A DNA stretch of 64,000 nucleotides, from assembly GCF_009932725.1 (NCBI RefSeq), contig NZ_BLJU01000020.1, positions 38,036 through 102,035 on the forward strand, given 5' to 3'. The notes beneath the pieces were generated by a model, which saw nothing but the letters and a program-made list of their open reading frames with translations, ran no database searches and was not told the origin of the DNA. This DNA comes from Pseudomonas yangonensis (lineage in GTDB: Bacteria > Pseudomonadota > Gammaproteobacteria > Pseudomonadales > Pseudomonadaceae). Within the stretch, counting starts at the first letter, position 1. Each line of letters opens with the position of its first letter. Made by a program: the position numbers and the translations under genes. Below, one piece after another: positions 8,806-16,711 of the stretch.

Positions 8806-11373
8806 ATGACCGATCTCTCCGCACACACCCCGATGATGCAGCAATACTGGAAGCTGAAGAACCAGCACCCGGACCAGTTGATGTTCTATCGCATGGGTGA
8901 CTTCTACGAGATTTTCTACGAAGACGCGAAGAAGGCAGCCAAGCTGCTGGACATCACTCTGACCGCCCGCGGTCAGTCGGCCGGCCAGTCGATCCCCATG
9001 TGCGGCATTCCCTTCCATTCGGTAGAAGGTTACCTGGCCAAGCTGGTCAAGCTTGGCGAGTCGGTGGTGATCTGCGAACAGATCGGCGACCCGGCTACCA
9101 GCAAGGGCCCGGTGGAGCGCCAGGTGGTGCGCATCATCACCCCCGGCACCATCAGCGACGAGGCGCTGCTCGACGAGCACCGCGACAACCTGCTGGCAGC
9201 GGTACTGGGCGATGAGCGCCTGTTCGGTCTGGCCGTACTGGACATCACCAGCGGCCGCTTCAGCGTGCAGGAGATCAAGGGCTGGGAGAACCTGCTGGCA
9301 GAACTGGAGCGCCTGAACCCCGCCGAACTGCTGATCCCGGACGACTGGCCGCAGGGCCTGCCCGCCGAGAAGCGCAAGGGCTCGCGCCGCCGCGCGCCCT
9401 GGGACTTCGACCGCGACAGCGCTTTCAAGAGCCTGTGCCAGCAGTTCGGCATCCAGGATCTGAAAGGCTTCGGCTGCGAAAACCTGACCCTGGCCATCGG
9501 CGCCGCCGGCTGCCTGCTGAGCTATGCCAAGGAAACCCAGCGCACCGCCCTGCCCCACCTGCGCAGCCTGCGTCACGAGCGCCTGGACGACACGGTGATC
9601 CTCGACGGCGCCAGCCGCCGCAACCTGGAGCTGGACATCAACCTATCCGGCGGTCGCGACAACACCTTGCAATCGGTCATGGACCGCTGCCAGACCGCCA
9701 TGGCCAGCCGCCTGCTGGGCCGCTGGCTGAACCGCCCGTTGCGCGACCGCACGGTGCTGGAAGCACGCCAGAACGCCATCGCCTGCCTGCTCGACGGCTA
9801 TCGTTTCGAGATGCTGCAACCGCAGCTCAAGGAAATCGGCGACCTGGAGCGCATTCTCGCCCGTATCGGCCTGCGCAACGCCCGCCCGCGCGACCTGGCC
9901 CGCCTGCGTGATGCCCTGGCCGCGCTGCCGGAACTGCAGCAGGCGATGGTTACGCTGGACACGCCGCACCTGCAGCAGCTGGCCAGCACCATCGCCACCT
10001 ATCCGGAGCTGGCCGAGCTGCTGGCCCGCGCCATCATCGACAACCCGCCGGCGGTGATCCGCGACGGCGGCGTGCTGAAGACAGGCTATGACGCCGAGCT
10101 GGACGAGCTGCAGGCGATGAGCGAGAACGCCGGCCAGTTCCTCATGGATCTGGAGGCACGCGAGAAGGCCCGCACCGGCCTGGCCAATCTCAAGGTGGGC
10201 TACAACCGTGTGCACGGTTATTTCATCGAGCTGCCGACCAAGCAGGCCGAATCGGCGCCGGCCGATTACATCCGCAGGCAGACGCTCAAGGGCGCCGAGC
10301 GTTTCATCACCCCGGAGCTCAAGGAATTCGAAGACAAGGCGCTATCTGCCAAGAGCCGCGCCCTGGCGCGGGAAAAGATGCTCTATGACGAGCTGCTGGA
10401 ACGTCTGATCGGCCACCTCGCGCCGCTGCAGGACAGCGCCGCGGCCCTCGCCGAACTGGACGTACTGAGCAACCTGGCCGAGCGCGCGCTGAATCTGGAT
10501 CTGAACCGCCCGCGTTTCGTCGACGAGCCGTGCATGCGCATCGACCAGGGTCGTCACCCGGTGGTCGAGCAGGTGCTGACCACCCCCTTCGTGGCCAACG
10601 ACCTGGACCTGGACGACAACCGCCGCATGCTGATCATCACCGGACCGAACATGGGCGGTAAGTCCACCTACATGCGCCAGACCGCCCTGATCGTGCTGCT
10701 GGCCCATATCGGCAGCTTCGTCCCGGCAGCGGCCTGCGAGCTGTCGCTGGTCGATCGCATCTTTACCCGTATTGGCTCGAGCGATGATCTGGCTGGCGGC
10801 CGCTCCACCTTCATGGTGGAAATGAGCGAAACCGCCAACATCCTGCACAACGCCAGCGAACGCAGCCTGGTGCTGATGGACGAAGTTGGCCGTGGTACCA
10901 GTACCTTCGATGGCCTGTCGCTGGCCTGGTCGGCGGCCGAGCACCTGGCGCGCCTGCGTGCCTTCACCCTGTTCGCCACCCACTACTTCGAACTGACGGT
11001 ATTGCCGGAAAGTGAGCCAGTGGTGGCCAACGTTCACCTCTCGGCCACCGAACACAACGAGCGCATCGTTTTCCTCCATCACGTCCAACCCGGGCCGGCG
11101 AGCCAGAGCTATGGCCTGGCGGTGGCGCAACTGGCGGGCGTGCCGGGTACGGTGATCAGCCGCGCGCGCGAACACCTGGCACGCCTGGAAGCCACCAGCC
11201 TGCCGCACGACCTGCCGCGCCAGGAGCCCGGCCAGCCGCAGGTGCCGATGCAAAGTGATCTGTTCGCCAGCGTGCCGCACCCATTGCTGGAGCAATTGGG
11301 CAAGATCAATCCGGATGATCTGACACCACGCAAGGCACTGGAACTGTTATATACATGGAAGACGCAGATCTAA
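8806..11373 (+). CDS. mutS: DNA mismatch repair protein MutS
   Basis: MutS recognises mismatches and short loops and recruits MutL. This 855-residue protein has the mismatch-contacting FYE motif at 33-35 (GDFYEIFY), clamp and lever domains in the middle, Walker A GPNMGGKST near 613-621, and the Walker B/signature region LMDEVGRGTSTFDG near 690-703. The C-terminal DLTPRKALELLYTWK matches the tetramerisation tail. ATG start in the 180-base divergent gap with pncC. A 140-base gap separates it from fdxA, so fdxA may have its own promoter. Confidence 0.98.
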   Translation: MTDLSAHTPMMQQYWKLKNQHPDQLMFYRMGDFYEIFYEDAKKAAKLLDITLTARGQSAGQSIPMCGIPFHSVEGYLAKLVKLGESVVICEQIGDPATSKGPVERQVVRIITPGTISDEALLDEHRDNLLAAVLGDERLFGLAVLDITSGRFSVQEIKGWENLLAELERLNPAELLIPDDWPQGLPAEKRKGSRRRAPWDFDRDSAFKSLCQQFGIQDLKGFGCENLTLAIGAAGCLLSYAKETQRTALPHLRSLRHERLDDTVILDGASRRNLELDINLSGGRDNTLQSVMDRCQTAMASRLLGRWLNRPLRDRTVLEARQNAIACLLDGYRFEMLQPQLKEIGDLERILARIGLRNARPRDLARLRDALAALPELQQAMVTLDTPHLQQLASTIATYPELAELLARAIIDNPPAVIRDGGVLKTGYDAELDELQAMSENAGQFLMDLEAREKARTGLANLKVGYNRVHGYFIELPTKQAESAPADYIRRQTLKGAERFITPELKEFEDKALSAKSRALAREKMLYDELLERLIGHLAPLQDSAAALAELDVLSNLAERALNLDLNRPRFVDEPCMRIDQGRHPVVEQVLTTPFVANDLDLDDNRRMLIITGPNMGGKSTYMRQTALIVLLAHIGSFVPAAACELSLVDRIFTRIGSSDDLAGGRSTFMVEMSETANILHNASERSLVLMDEVGRGTSTFDGLSLAWSAAEHLARLRAFTLFATHYFELTVLPESEPVVANVHLSATEHNERIVFLHHVQPGPASQSYGLAVAQLAGVPGTVISRAREHLARLEATSLPHDLPRQEPGQPQVPMQSDLFASVPHPLLEQLGKINPDDLTPRKALELLYTWKTQI

Positions 11374-11513
11374 CGCTCTATAGAACAAACTGCTAGAATC
11401 GCGCGCAATTTTTACGACCGCCCGGTTTACAGCCTGAGCCGCGGCCACAGACAGAGCGCCTGACAGCCCTTCGCAGAAAGAGCCCAGGCCGCCGCCCGAG
11501 GAGAGAATCAGAC

Positions 11514-11837
11514 ATGACCTTCGTCGTTACCGACAACTGCGTCAAATGCAAATACACCGACTGCGTGGAAGTCTGCCCGGTTGACTGCTTCTATGAAGGC
11601 CCGAATTTCCTGGTGATTCACCCGGACGAGTGCATCGACTGCGCCCTGTGCGAACCCGAGTGCCCGGCTCAGGCGATCTTCTCCGAGGACGAAGTGCCTG
11701 AGGACATGCAGGAATATATCGAGCTGAACGCCGATCTGGCCGAAGTCTGGCCGAACATTACCGAGAAGAAGGACTCGCTGCCGGACGCCGAGGAATGGGA
11801 TGGCGTGAAGGACAAGCTGCAGTATCTGGAGCGCTGA
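11514..11837 (+). CDS. fdxA: 7Fe ferredoxin, Azotobacter FdI type
   Basis: This is a small electron carrier with one 3Fe-4S and one 4Fe-4S cluster. The 107 residues contain cysteines at 9, 12, 17, 21, 25, 40, 43, 46 and 50. This spacing is identical to Azotobacter vinelandii ferredoxin I, including the extra cysteine (12) not used as a ligand there. The acidic C-terminal extension is also typical. A GAGGAGAGAATCAGAC ribosome-binding region precedes the ATG. It is followed by a strong terminator and then, on the opposite strand, rsmZ. Confidence 0.96.
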   Translation: MTFVVTDNCVKCKYTDCVEVCPVDCFYEGPNFLVIHPDECIDCALCEPECPAQAIFSEDEVPEDMQEYIELNADLAEVWPNITEKKDSLPDAEEWDGVKDKLQYLER

Positions 11838-11853
11838 GTTCGCCTGGAAACAC

Positions 11854-11884
11854 AAAGACCCGCCAAGTGCGGGTCTTTTGTTTT
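11854..11884 (+). terminator. Rho-independent terminator of fdxA
   Basis: A 10-bp stem AAAGACCCGC/GCGGGTCTTT (11854-11863 and 11869-11878) with a five-base loop is followed by TTGTTTT, 17 bases after the fdxA stop. Confidence 0.9.
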
Positions 11885-11930
11885 CTACGCAACGCCTTTG
11901 GCGATCAGGGTTGAACAGAACAAGCAGGCA

Positions 11931-11962
11931 AAAAAAAGGGGCGGCTTGCGCCGCCCTCTTTT
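11931..11962 (-). terminator. Rho-independent terminator of rsmZ
   Basis: GGGCGGC (11939-11945), loop TTGC and GCCGCCC (11950-11956) form the stem; on the minus strand it is followed by seven Ts (11937-11931). Confidence 0.9.
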
Positions 11963-12063
11963 ATTCCCTAGTCCCTTTGTTTCCCAACTCATCATCCTGA
12001 TGGATCGCGTCTTGCGATGTTCCTGATCATCATCCTGATGATCTGTGCTTGTCCCTGAGCACA
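11931..12063 (-). ncRNA. rsmZ: RsmZ, RsmA/CsrA-sequestering small RNA
   Basis: The minus strand between fdxA and rpoS, the known rsmZ locus of Pseudomonas, encodes a roughly 130-nt RNA rich in GGA motifs; I count seven. The 5' end forms TGTGCT/AGCACA around a CAGGGACA loop. Two CATC-AGGAT-GATG hairpins and unpaired GGGAAA, GGGAC and GGGAAT elements follow. It ends in a GGGCGGC/GCCGCCC hairpin (11939-11945 and 11950-11956) with a T run. RsmZ titrates RsmA and so relieves translational repression under GacS/GacA control. The 5' end at about 12063 is inferred from the -10 spacing. Confidence 0.92.
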
Positions 12064-12069
12064 GGTGTG

Positions 12070-12097
12070 ATATTAGCCGTTCCAGGCTTGCGCACAA
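12070..12097 (-). promoter_or_regulatory. rsmZ core promoter
   Basis: Read on the minus strand, TAATAT (12075-12070) is a good -10 box. TTGTGC (12097-12092) is a -35 candidate with a 16-base spacer. The predicted start, about seven bases downstream at 12063, coincides with the first base of the 5' hairpin of RsmZ. Confidence 0.65.
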
Positions 12098-12213
12098 GCC
12101 GACACAACGCCCAGCCAGAATGTTCAGTAAAAATAAAAAAACTTAAAAAACAAAGACTTAATAACTTTCTTCCATTGCATCTCAGCCAAATAAGCACAAA
12201 GGCTGACACCACT

Positions 12214-12231
12214 TGTAAGCGATGACTTACA
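12214..12231. promoter_or_regulatory. GacA box (upstream activating sequence) of rsmZ
   Basis: TGTAAG-N6-CTTACA is a perfect match to the palindromic GacA-binding site of rsm promoters. It lies about 150-170 bases upstream of the inferred rsmZ start. The usual AT-rich linker (12121-12180) lies between, where IHF or MvaT-type proteins bind in other pseudomonads. Confidence 0.9.
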
Positions 12232-12241
12232 TGGCCTCGCA

Positions 12242-12266
12242 CAAAAAACCCGGCCGAAGCCGGGTT
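12242..12266 (-). terminator. Rho-independent terminator of rpoS
   Basis: On the minus strand AACCCGGC-TTCG-GCCGGGTT is followed by TTTTGT, starting 18 bases after the rpoS stop. It isolates rpoS from the rsmZ control region. Confidence 0.88.
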
Positions 12267-12284
12267 CTTGGTCGAAGCCGAGGT

Positions 12285-13292
12285 TCACTGGAACAAGGCG
12301 TCACTGGACAGGCCGTTCTTCTCCAGAATTTCGCGCAGACGCTTGAGCGCTTCGACCTGAATCTGCCGCACACGCTCACGCGTCAGACCGATCTCCTGCC
12401 CTACTTCCTCCAGCGTACAGCTCTCATGCCCGCGCAGACCGAAACGGCGCACAACGACCTCGCGCTGCTTTTCGGTCAAGTCGGACAGCCACTGATCTAT
12501 GCTCTGCGACAGGTCATCGTCCTGCAGCAACTCGCAGGGATCGGTCGGACGATCATCGGTCAGGGTGTCGAGCAGCGTCTTGTCCGAATCCGGACCGAGC
12601 GAGACGTCTACCGAAGACACACGCTCATTGAGGCCAAGCATGCGCTTGACCTCACCCACCGGTTTTTCCAGCAGGTTGGCAATTTCTTCCGCGGAAGGCT
12701 CATGGTCGAGCTTCTGGGTCAGCTCACGCGCCGCACGCAGGTAGACGTTGAGCTCCTTGACCACATGAATCGGCAGACGGATGGTTCGCGTCTGATTCAT
12801 GATTGCGCGTTCGATGGTCTGGCGAATCCACCAGGTCGCATAAGTCGAGAACCGGAACCCCCGCTCCGGATCAAACTTCTCTACGGCGCGAATCAGGCCC
12901 AGGTTACCCTCCTCGATCAGGTCGAGCAGAGAAAGACCGCGGTTGACGTAACGCCGGGCAATCTTGACGACCAGACGCAGATTGCTCTCGATCATGCGCT
13001 TGCGCCCGGCAGGATCGCCCTTCTGCGCCAAGCGCGCGAAGTGCACTTCCTCTTCGGGAGTGAGCAAGGGAGAGAAGCCGATTTCGTTGAGATAAAGCTG
13101 AGTGGCGTCCAGCGCCCGGGTGTAGTCGATGTACTTGTGCTGCCTGGAAGGTGCGGCGCTCTTGGCCTTGGTGCGCGTGACCGGTGCTTCCACGTCATCG
13201 CCCTGAACCTCGCCGAACACGATGCCCGGCTCCATCAGGAGCAGTTCATCGTCGACGTCAAACTCCGGCGCTTCTTTTTTGATGAGAGCCAT
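12285..13292 (-). CDS. rpoS: RNA polymerase sigma factor RpoS
   Basis: RpoS is the general-stress and stationary-phase sigma factor. The 335-residue protein has region 1.2 (DYTRALDATQLYLNEIG), the sigma-70 region 2 core (LLDLIEEGNLGLIRAVEKF, then GFRFSTYATWWIRQTIERA), region 3, and the region 4.2 helix-turn-helix (EVGQEIGLTRERVRQIQ) near the C-terminus. ATG start. It lies downstream of nlpD as in other pseudomonads, where the main rpoS promoter is usually inside nlpD. The RsmZ gene lies directly downstream on the same strand. Confidence 0.98.
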   Translation of the reverse strand: MALIKKEAPEFDVDDELLLMEPGIVFGEVQGDDVEAPVTRTKAKSAAPSRQHKYIDYTRALDATQLYLNEIGFSPLLTPEEEVHFARLAQKGDPAGRKRMIESNLRLVVKIARRYVNRGLSLLDLIEEGNLGLIRAVEKFDPERGFRFSTYATWWIRQTIERAIMNQTRTIRLPIHVVKELNVYLRAARELTQKLDHEPSAEEIANLLEKPVGEVKRMLGLNERVSSVDVSLGPDSDKTLLDTLTDDRPTDPCELLQDDDLSQSIDQWLSDLTEKQREVVVRRFGLRGHESCTLEEVGQEIGLTRERVRQIQVEALKRLREILEKNGLSSDALFQ

Positions 13293-13393
13293 TGTTGTTG
13301 TCCTTAGCTGAGTTCGACAACAGACTCTGGCGGAACCGTCCTGGCCACACCTGAGCCCGTCCCTCCTACGTGATGGAACGGGTCAGCGACGGG

Positions 13394-14275
13394 TCAACGA
13401 CGTGGCAGATATTGCAACGGATCGACAGGTTTACCTTGGCGGCGAATCTCGAAGTGCAGCTTCACCCGGTCGGCCCCTGTAGACCCCATTTCGGCAATGC
13501 TTTGCCCGGCTTTGACCTGCTGCCCCTCCCGTACCAACAACCTGCGGTTATGACCGTAAGCACTTACGTAGGTGTCGCTGTGCTTGATGATGATCAACTC
13601 GCCGTAGCCCCGCAAACCACTCCCGGCGTACACCACTGACCCATCAGACGCAGCTAAAACAGGCTGTCCTAATTCCCCAGCGATATCAATTCCTTTATTC
13701 AAACTACCGTTTGAGGAAAAACGACTGATTACCGCCCCCTGTGTAGGCCAGGACCAACCGCTGGCAGAGCGGCTTACCGGGGTTACAGGCGTGGTCGCGG
13801 GTGTATTGGCTACAGGTGGCCGGGCTGGCTGAGTGGCAGGCGGCGCCGTCACTGCGGCTGGCGGGCGGGTCTGCGCCGGCTGAGTAACCACAGGGGAAGC
13901 GGTCACAGGCGGCGCCGAGGCAACGGCAGGCCGACTGCTGCCCACCGGGCGATTGTCGAAACGGATCGTCTGGCCAACGCGGATGATGTAGGGGTCACGC
14001 AGACCGTTGTGCGCGGCCAGCGCCTTCCAGTCCCAGCCGAAACGAAATGCAATGGAGTACAGGGTATCGCCGCGCTGCACCACATAATGGCCGTTGCGCA
14101 CGGGCTGACGTTGCACCACCGGAGCGCGCCCCTGGTTCTGTCCGCGATCGACCACTTGCACGCCACCTGGGGGCGAACTGACGCAACCGGCCAACGCCGA
14201 GGCGGCAAGCATGGCGAGCGGCAGACGAAAGACTGCGACTGCGCGGACCAGCACGTGAAGGACGGTGCAACTCAC
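13394..14275 (-). CDS. nlpD: Lipoprotein NlpD, LysM and degenerate LytM (M23) domains
   Basis: NlpD is an outer-membrane-anchored activator of the cell-division amidase AmiC. I favour a GTG start at 14275 because AGGGAG lies seven bases upstream; the frame also opens 16 codons earlier. The product has a signal sequence ending in the lipobox SALAGC, a LysM domain (YVVQRGDTLYSIAFRFG), a Pro/Thr/Ala-rich linker and a C-terminal M23 domain. In that domain the zinc-binding histidines appear replaced: NKGID instead of HxGxD, and KLHFE instead of HLH. This agrees with a non-catalytic activator. It lies upstream of rpoS. Confidence 0.94.
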   Translation of the reverse strand: MSCTVLHVLVRAVAVFRLPLAMLAASALAGCVSSPPGGVQVVDRGQNQGRAPVVQRQPVRNGHYVVQRGDTLYSIAFRFGWDWKALAAHNGLRDPYIIRVGQTIRFDNRPVGSSRPAVASAPPVTASPVVTQPAQTRPPAAVTAPPATQPARPPVANTPATTPVTPVSRSASGWSWPTQGAVISRFSSNGSLNKGIDIAGELGQPVLAASDGSVVYAGSGLRGYGELIIIKHSDTYVSAYGHNRRLLVREGQQVKAGQSIAEMGSTGADRVKLHFEIRRQGKPVDPLQYLPRR

Positions 14276-14323
14276 CCAACTGCTCCCTGAATGATTCCGA
14301 GTACGGCGCCTATTGTGGCGCAA

Positions 14324-15262
14324 TTATTCCGTACGGCCATTATCGATTGGCCGACGGCGTGCCAGCCATTCCAGGCTCAGCACCAAAACGATACCGCCTA
14401 TTGCCAGCGCCACGGCGAACAAGAGCTGTGGATCCTGGCCGCTGACGTCGGCGAACTGCCCCGGCAGCAGATTGTTCTGCAACAGCGGCACCTGCTCGCC
14501 CTTGCTGTCGACACGCCAGGTCAGCGTCTCCTTCCAGGGCCAGACCTTGTTCAGCGAGCCGAGCATCAGCCCGCTGAGAAACGCCAGACTGAGGTCGCGC
14601 CAGCGCGACAGCAGCCAGCTGAGCAAGCGGGCGAAGCTGAGCAGGCCCACCACACAACCGCTGGCGAAAACCGCCAGCACCAGGAGGTTGAGGTCTTTCA
14701 CCGCGCCCAGCACGACCGAATAGAGGCCGAGCAGCAGCAGAATGAAACTGCCCGATATACCTGGCAGGATCATTGCGCAGATGGCGATGGCGCCAGCCAG
14801 GAACAGGGTCGGCAGGTCACTGCCCCACTGCATGGGCGCCGCGACGGTGATCCAGTAGGCGAAAGCCAGACCGAGCACGAAGCTCACCGCCCGACTCCAG
14901 TTCCACCGCCCGATTTCGCGTCCTACCAGATAAGTGGACACCAGAATCAGGCCGAAGAAGAACGACCAAACCGGAATCGGATGATGGTGCAGAAAATAGG
15001 TGATGACGCGGGCGAGCGTGAGGATACTGGTGACAATGCCGCTGAACAGCACCAGGAGAAAGGTCGCGTTGGCCATCTGCCAGGCGTCCTTGATGCGGCC
15101 GCGCAGCAGCAACAGCAATGCTTCGGGAATACCGGCGATGGAGCGCAGCAGCTCGTCATAAATGCCGCTGATGAAGGCGATGGTGCCGCCGGAAACGCCC
15201 GGCACGACATCGGCAGCGCCCATGGCCATGCCCTTGGCGTAGAGCAGGAAATATTTCTTCAT
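14324..15262 (-). CDS. DUF368 membrane protein, candidate undecaprenyl-phosphate transporter (PopT family)
   Basis: This is a polytopic inner-membrane protein of 312 residues with about eight to ten hydrophobic segments. It carries the family hallmarks GMAMGAADVVPGVSGGT near the N-terminus and the repeat-like AICAMILPGISGSFILLLLG in the middle. DUF368 proteins were recently shown in other bacteria to recycle undecaprenyl phosphate across the membrane; extending this here is inference. The ATG at 15262 follows GGAAGG with good spacing. The gene sits between nlpD and pcm, splitting the familiar surE-pcm-nlpD-rpoS order. Confidence 0.85.
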   Translation of the reverse strand: MKKYFLLYAKGMAMGAADVVPGVSGGTIAFISGIYDELLRSIAGIPEALLLLLRGRIKDAWQMANATFLLVLFSGIVTSILTLARVITYFLHHHPIPVWSFFFGLILVSTYLVGREIGRWNWSRAVSFVLGLAFAYWITVAAPMQWGSDLPTLFLAGAIAICAMILPGISGSFILLLLGLYSVVLGAVKDLNLLVLAVFASGCVVGLLSFARLLSWLLSRWRDLSLAFLSGLMLGSLNKVWPWKETLTWRVDSKGEQVPLLQNNLLPGQFADVSGQDPQLLFAVALAIGGIVLVLSLEWLARRRPIDNGRTE

Positions 15263-15287
15263 GGATCCTTCCAGAGCGATACAGCAG

Positions 15288-15962
15288 TCAGGCCAGCGGC
15301 CCGTTGAGCAGCGGCACGAAGCGCACCGCGTCCAGCACATGACGGGAAAAACCATCCTCTTCGCGCACGATCAACAGCAATTGCTGCACGTCGCCGCTAC
15401 CGACCGGGATGACCAGACGCCCGCCTGGCGCCAGCTGATCGAGCAAGGCCTGCGGCACCTGCGCGGCGGCGGCCGTTACGATGATGCCGTTGTACGGACC
15501 GAGTGCATTCCAGCCTTCCCAACCGTCTCCCCAGCGAAAGACCACGTTGCGCAGCTTGAGTTCGGCCAGACGCTCCTTGGCACGATCCTGCAGCACCTGG
15601 ATGCGCTCGACCGAAAACACCCGTTCTACCAACTGCGCGAGCACGGCGGTCTGGTAGCCGGAGCCGGTGCCGATTTCCAGAACCTTGTCCAGCGGCCCGG
15701 CTGCCAGCAGCAGCTCGGTCATGCGACCGACCATGTATGGCTGGGAAATGGTCTGGTTATGGCCGATGGGTAGCGCGGTGTCTTCATAGGCACGGTGCGC
15801 CAGCGCCTCATCGACGAACAGATGACGCGGGGTACGGCGGATCACCTCCAATACCCGCGCGTTGGACAGCCCCTCCTCGTAGAGACGCTGGATCAATCGT
15901 TCACGGGTGCGCTGCGAGGTCATGCCGATCCCGCTGCGCTGCATGTCGTCCTGGCCACGCAT
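15288..15962 (-). CDS. pcm: Protein-L-isoaspartate O-methyltransferase
   Basis: Pcm methylates isoaspartyl residues in aged proteins to start their repair. The AdoMet motif EIGTGSGYQTAVLAQL, the upstream NQTISQPYM segment and the C-terminal VRFVPLLNGPLA are diagnostic. The start at 15962 overlaps the surE stop (TGATG) and has a GGAGGG site nine bases upstream inside surE, giving 224 residues and translational coupling. A second ATG at 15923 would give the more usual 211 residues starting MTSQRTRERL. Both starts are possible. Confidence 0.95.
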   Translation of the reverse strand: MRGQDDMQRSGIGMTSQRTRERLIQRLYEEGLSNARVLEVIRRTPRHLFVDEALAHRAYEDTALPIGHNQTISQPYMVGRMTELLLAAGPLDKVLEIGTGSGYQTAVLAQLVERVFSVERIQVLQDRAKERLAELKLRNVVFRWGDGWEGWNALGPYNGIIVTAAAAQVPQALLDQLAPGGRLVIPVGSGDVQQLLLIVREEDGFSRHVLDAVRFVPLLNGPLA

Positions 15963-16711
15963 CAGAAGATGCCCTCCAACCAGCCATCCATAGTTTCGAG
16001 AGCCTCATTGAACGTGCGATCGAGCCGTAGCGGCGTGATCGATACATAGCCTTGCATCACGGCATGGAAATCGGTGCCCTGACTGCCGTCCTCGACGTCA
16101 CCGGCCGCAGCGATCCAGTAGCCTTCCTTGCCGCGTGGGTTGACCACCTTGACCGGCGCAGCTGCACGCGCACGGTGACCGAGACGGGTCAGCTGCACAC
16201 CCCGGATATGTTCGAGCGGCAGGTTCGGCACATTGACATTGAGCACGGTACGCGGCGGCAACTCGAGGCGCTCGTGCGCTTCGACCAGCTTGCGGGCGAA
16301 ATAGGCGGCAGTCGGCAGATTATCGGGAAGACGCGACAGCAGCGAGAAGGCGAACGCCGGCTTGTTCAGGAAGCGACCTTCCAGCGCCGCGGCCACGGTG
16401 CCGGAATAGAGCACGTCATCGCCCAGGTTGGCGCCCAGGTTGATGCCCGAAACGACCATGTCCGGCGTCTGCTCGAGCAAGCCGTGAAGCCCCAGATGCA
16501 CGCAATCGGTCGGCGTGCCGTTGAGGCTGATGTAACCGTTGGTCAGAGCCATCGGATGCAGCGGGCGGTCGAGCGTCAACGCACTGCTGGCACCGCTCCT
16601 GTCTTCGGCAGGGGCGATCACCACGCATTCGGCGTAGTCGGCCAGCGCCTGGTGCAACGCGGCGATACCGGGCGCGTTCACCCCGTCGTCGTTGGAAATC
16701 AGAATTCGCAT
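15962..16711 (-). CDS. surE: 5'/3'-nucleotidase, stationary-phase survival protein SurE
   Basis: SurE is a metal-dependent nucleoside-monophosphate and exopolyphosphate phosphatase. The 249-residue product starts MRILISNDDGVNAPG, in which the Asp pair and the later VSGINLGANLGDD segment bind the divalent metal. The start at 16711 lies inside the 3' end of truD (13-base overlap), and its stop overlaps the pcm start, so truD-surE-pcm are probably co-translated. An in-frame extension upstream lies within truD and is unlikely. Confidence 0.96.
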   Translation of the reverse strand: MRILISNDDGVNAPGIAALHQALADYAECVVIAPAEDRSGASSALTLDRPLHPMALTNGYISLNGTPTDCVHLGLHGLLEQTPDMVVSGINLGANLGDDVLYSGTVAAALEGRFLNKPAFAFSLLSRLPDNLPTAAYFARKLVEAHERLELPPRTVLNVNVPNLPLEHIRGVQLTRLGHRARAAAPVKVVNPRGKEGYWIAAAGDVEDGSQGTDFHAVMQGYVSITPLRLDRTFNEALETMDGWLEGIF

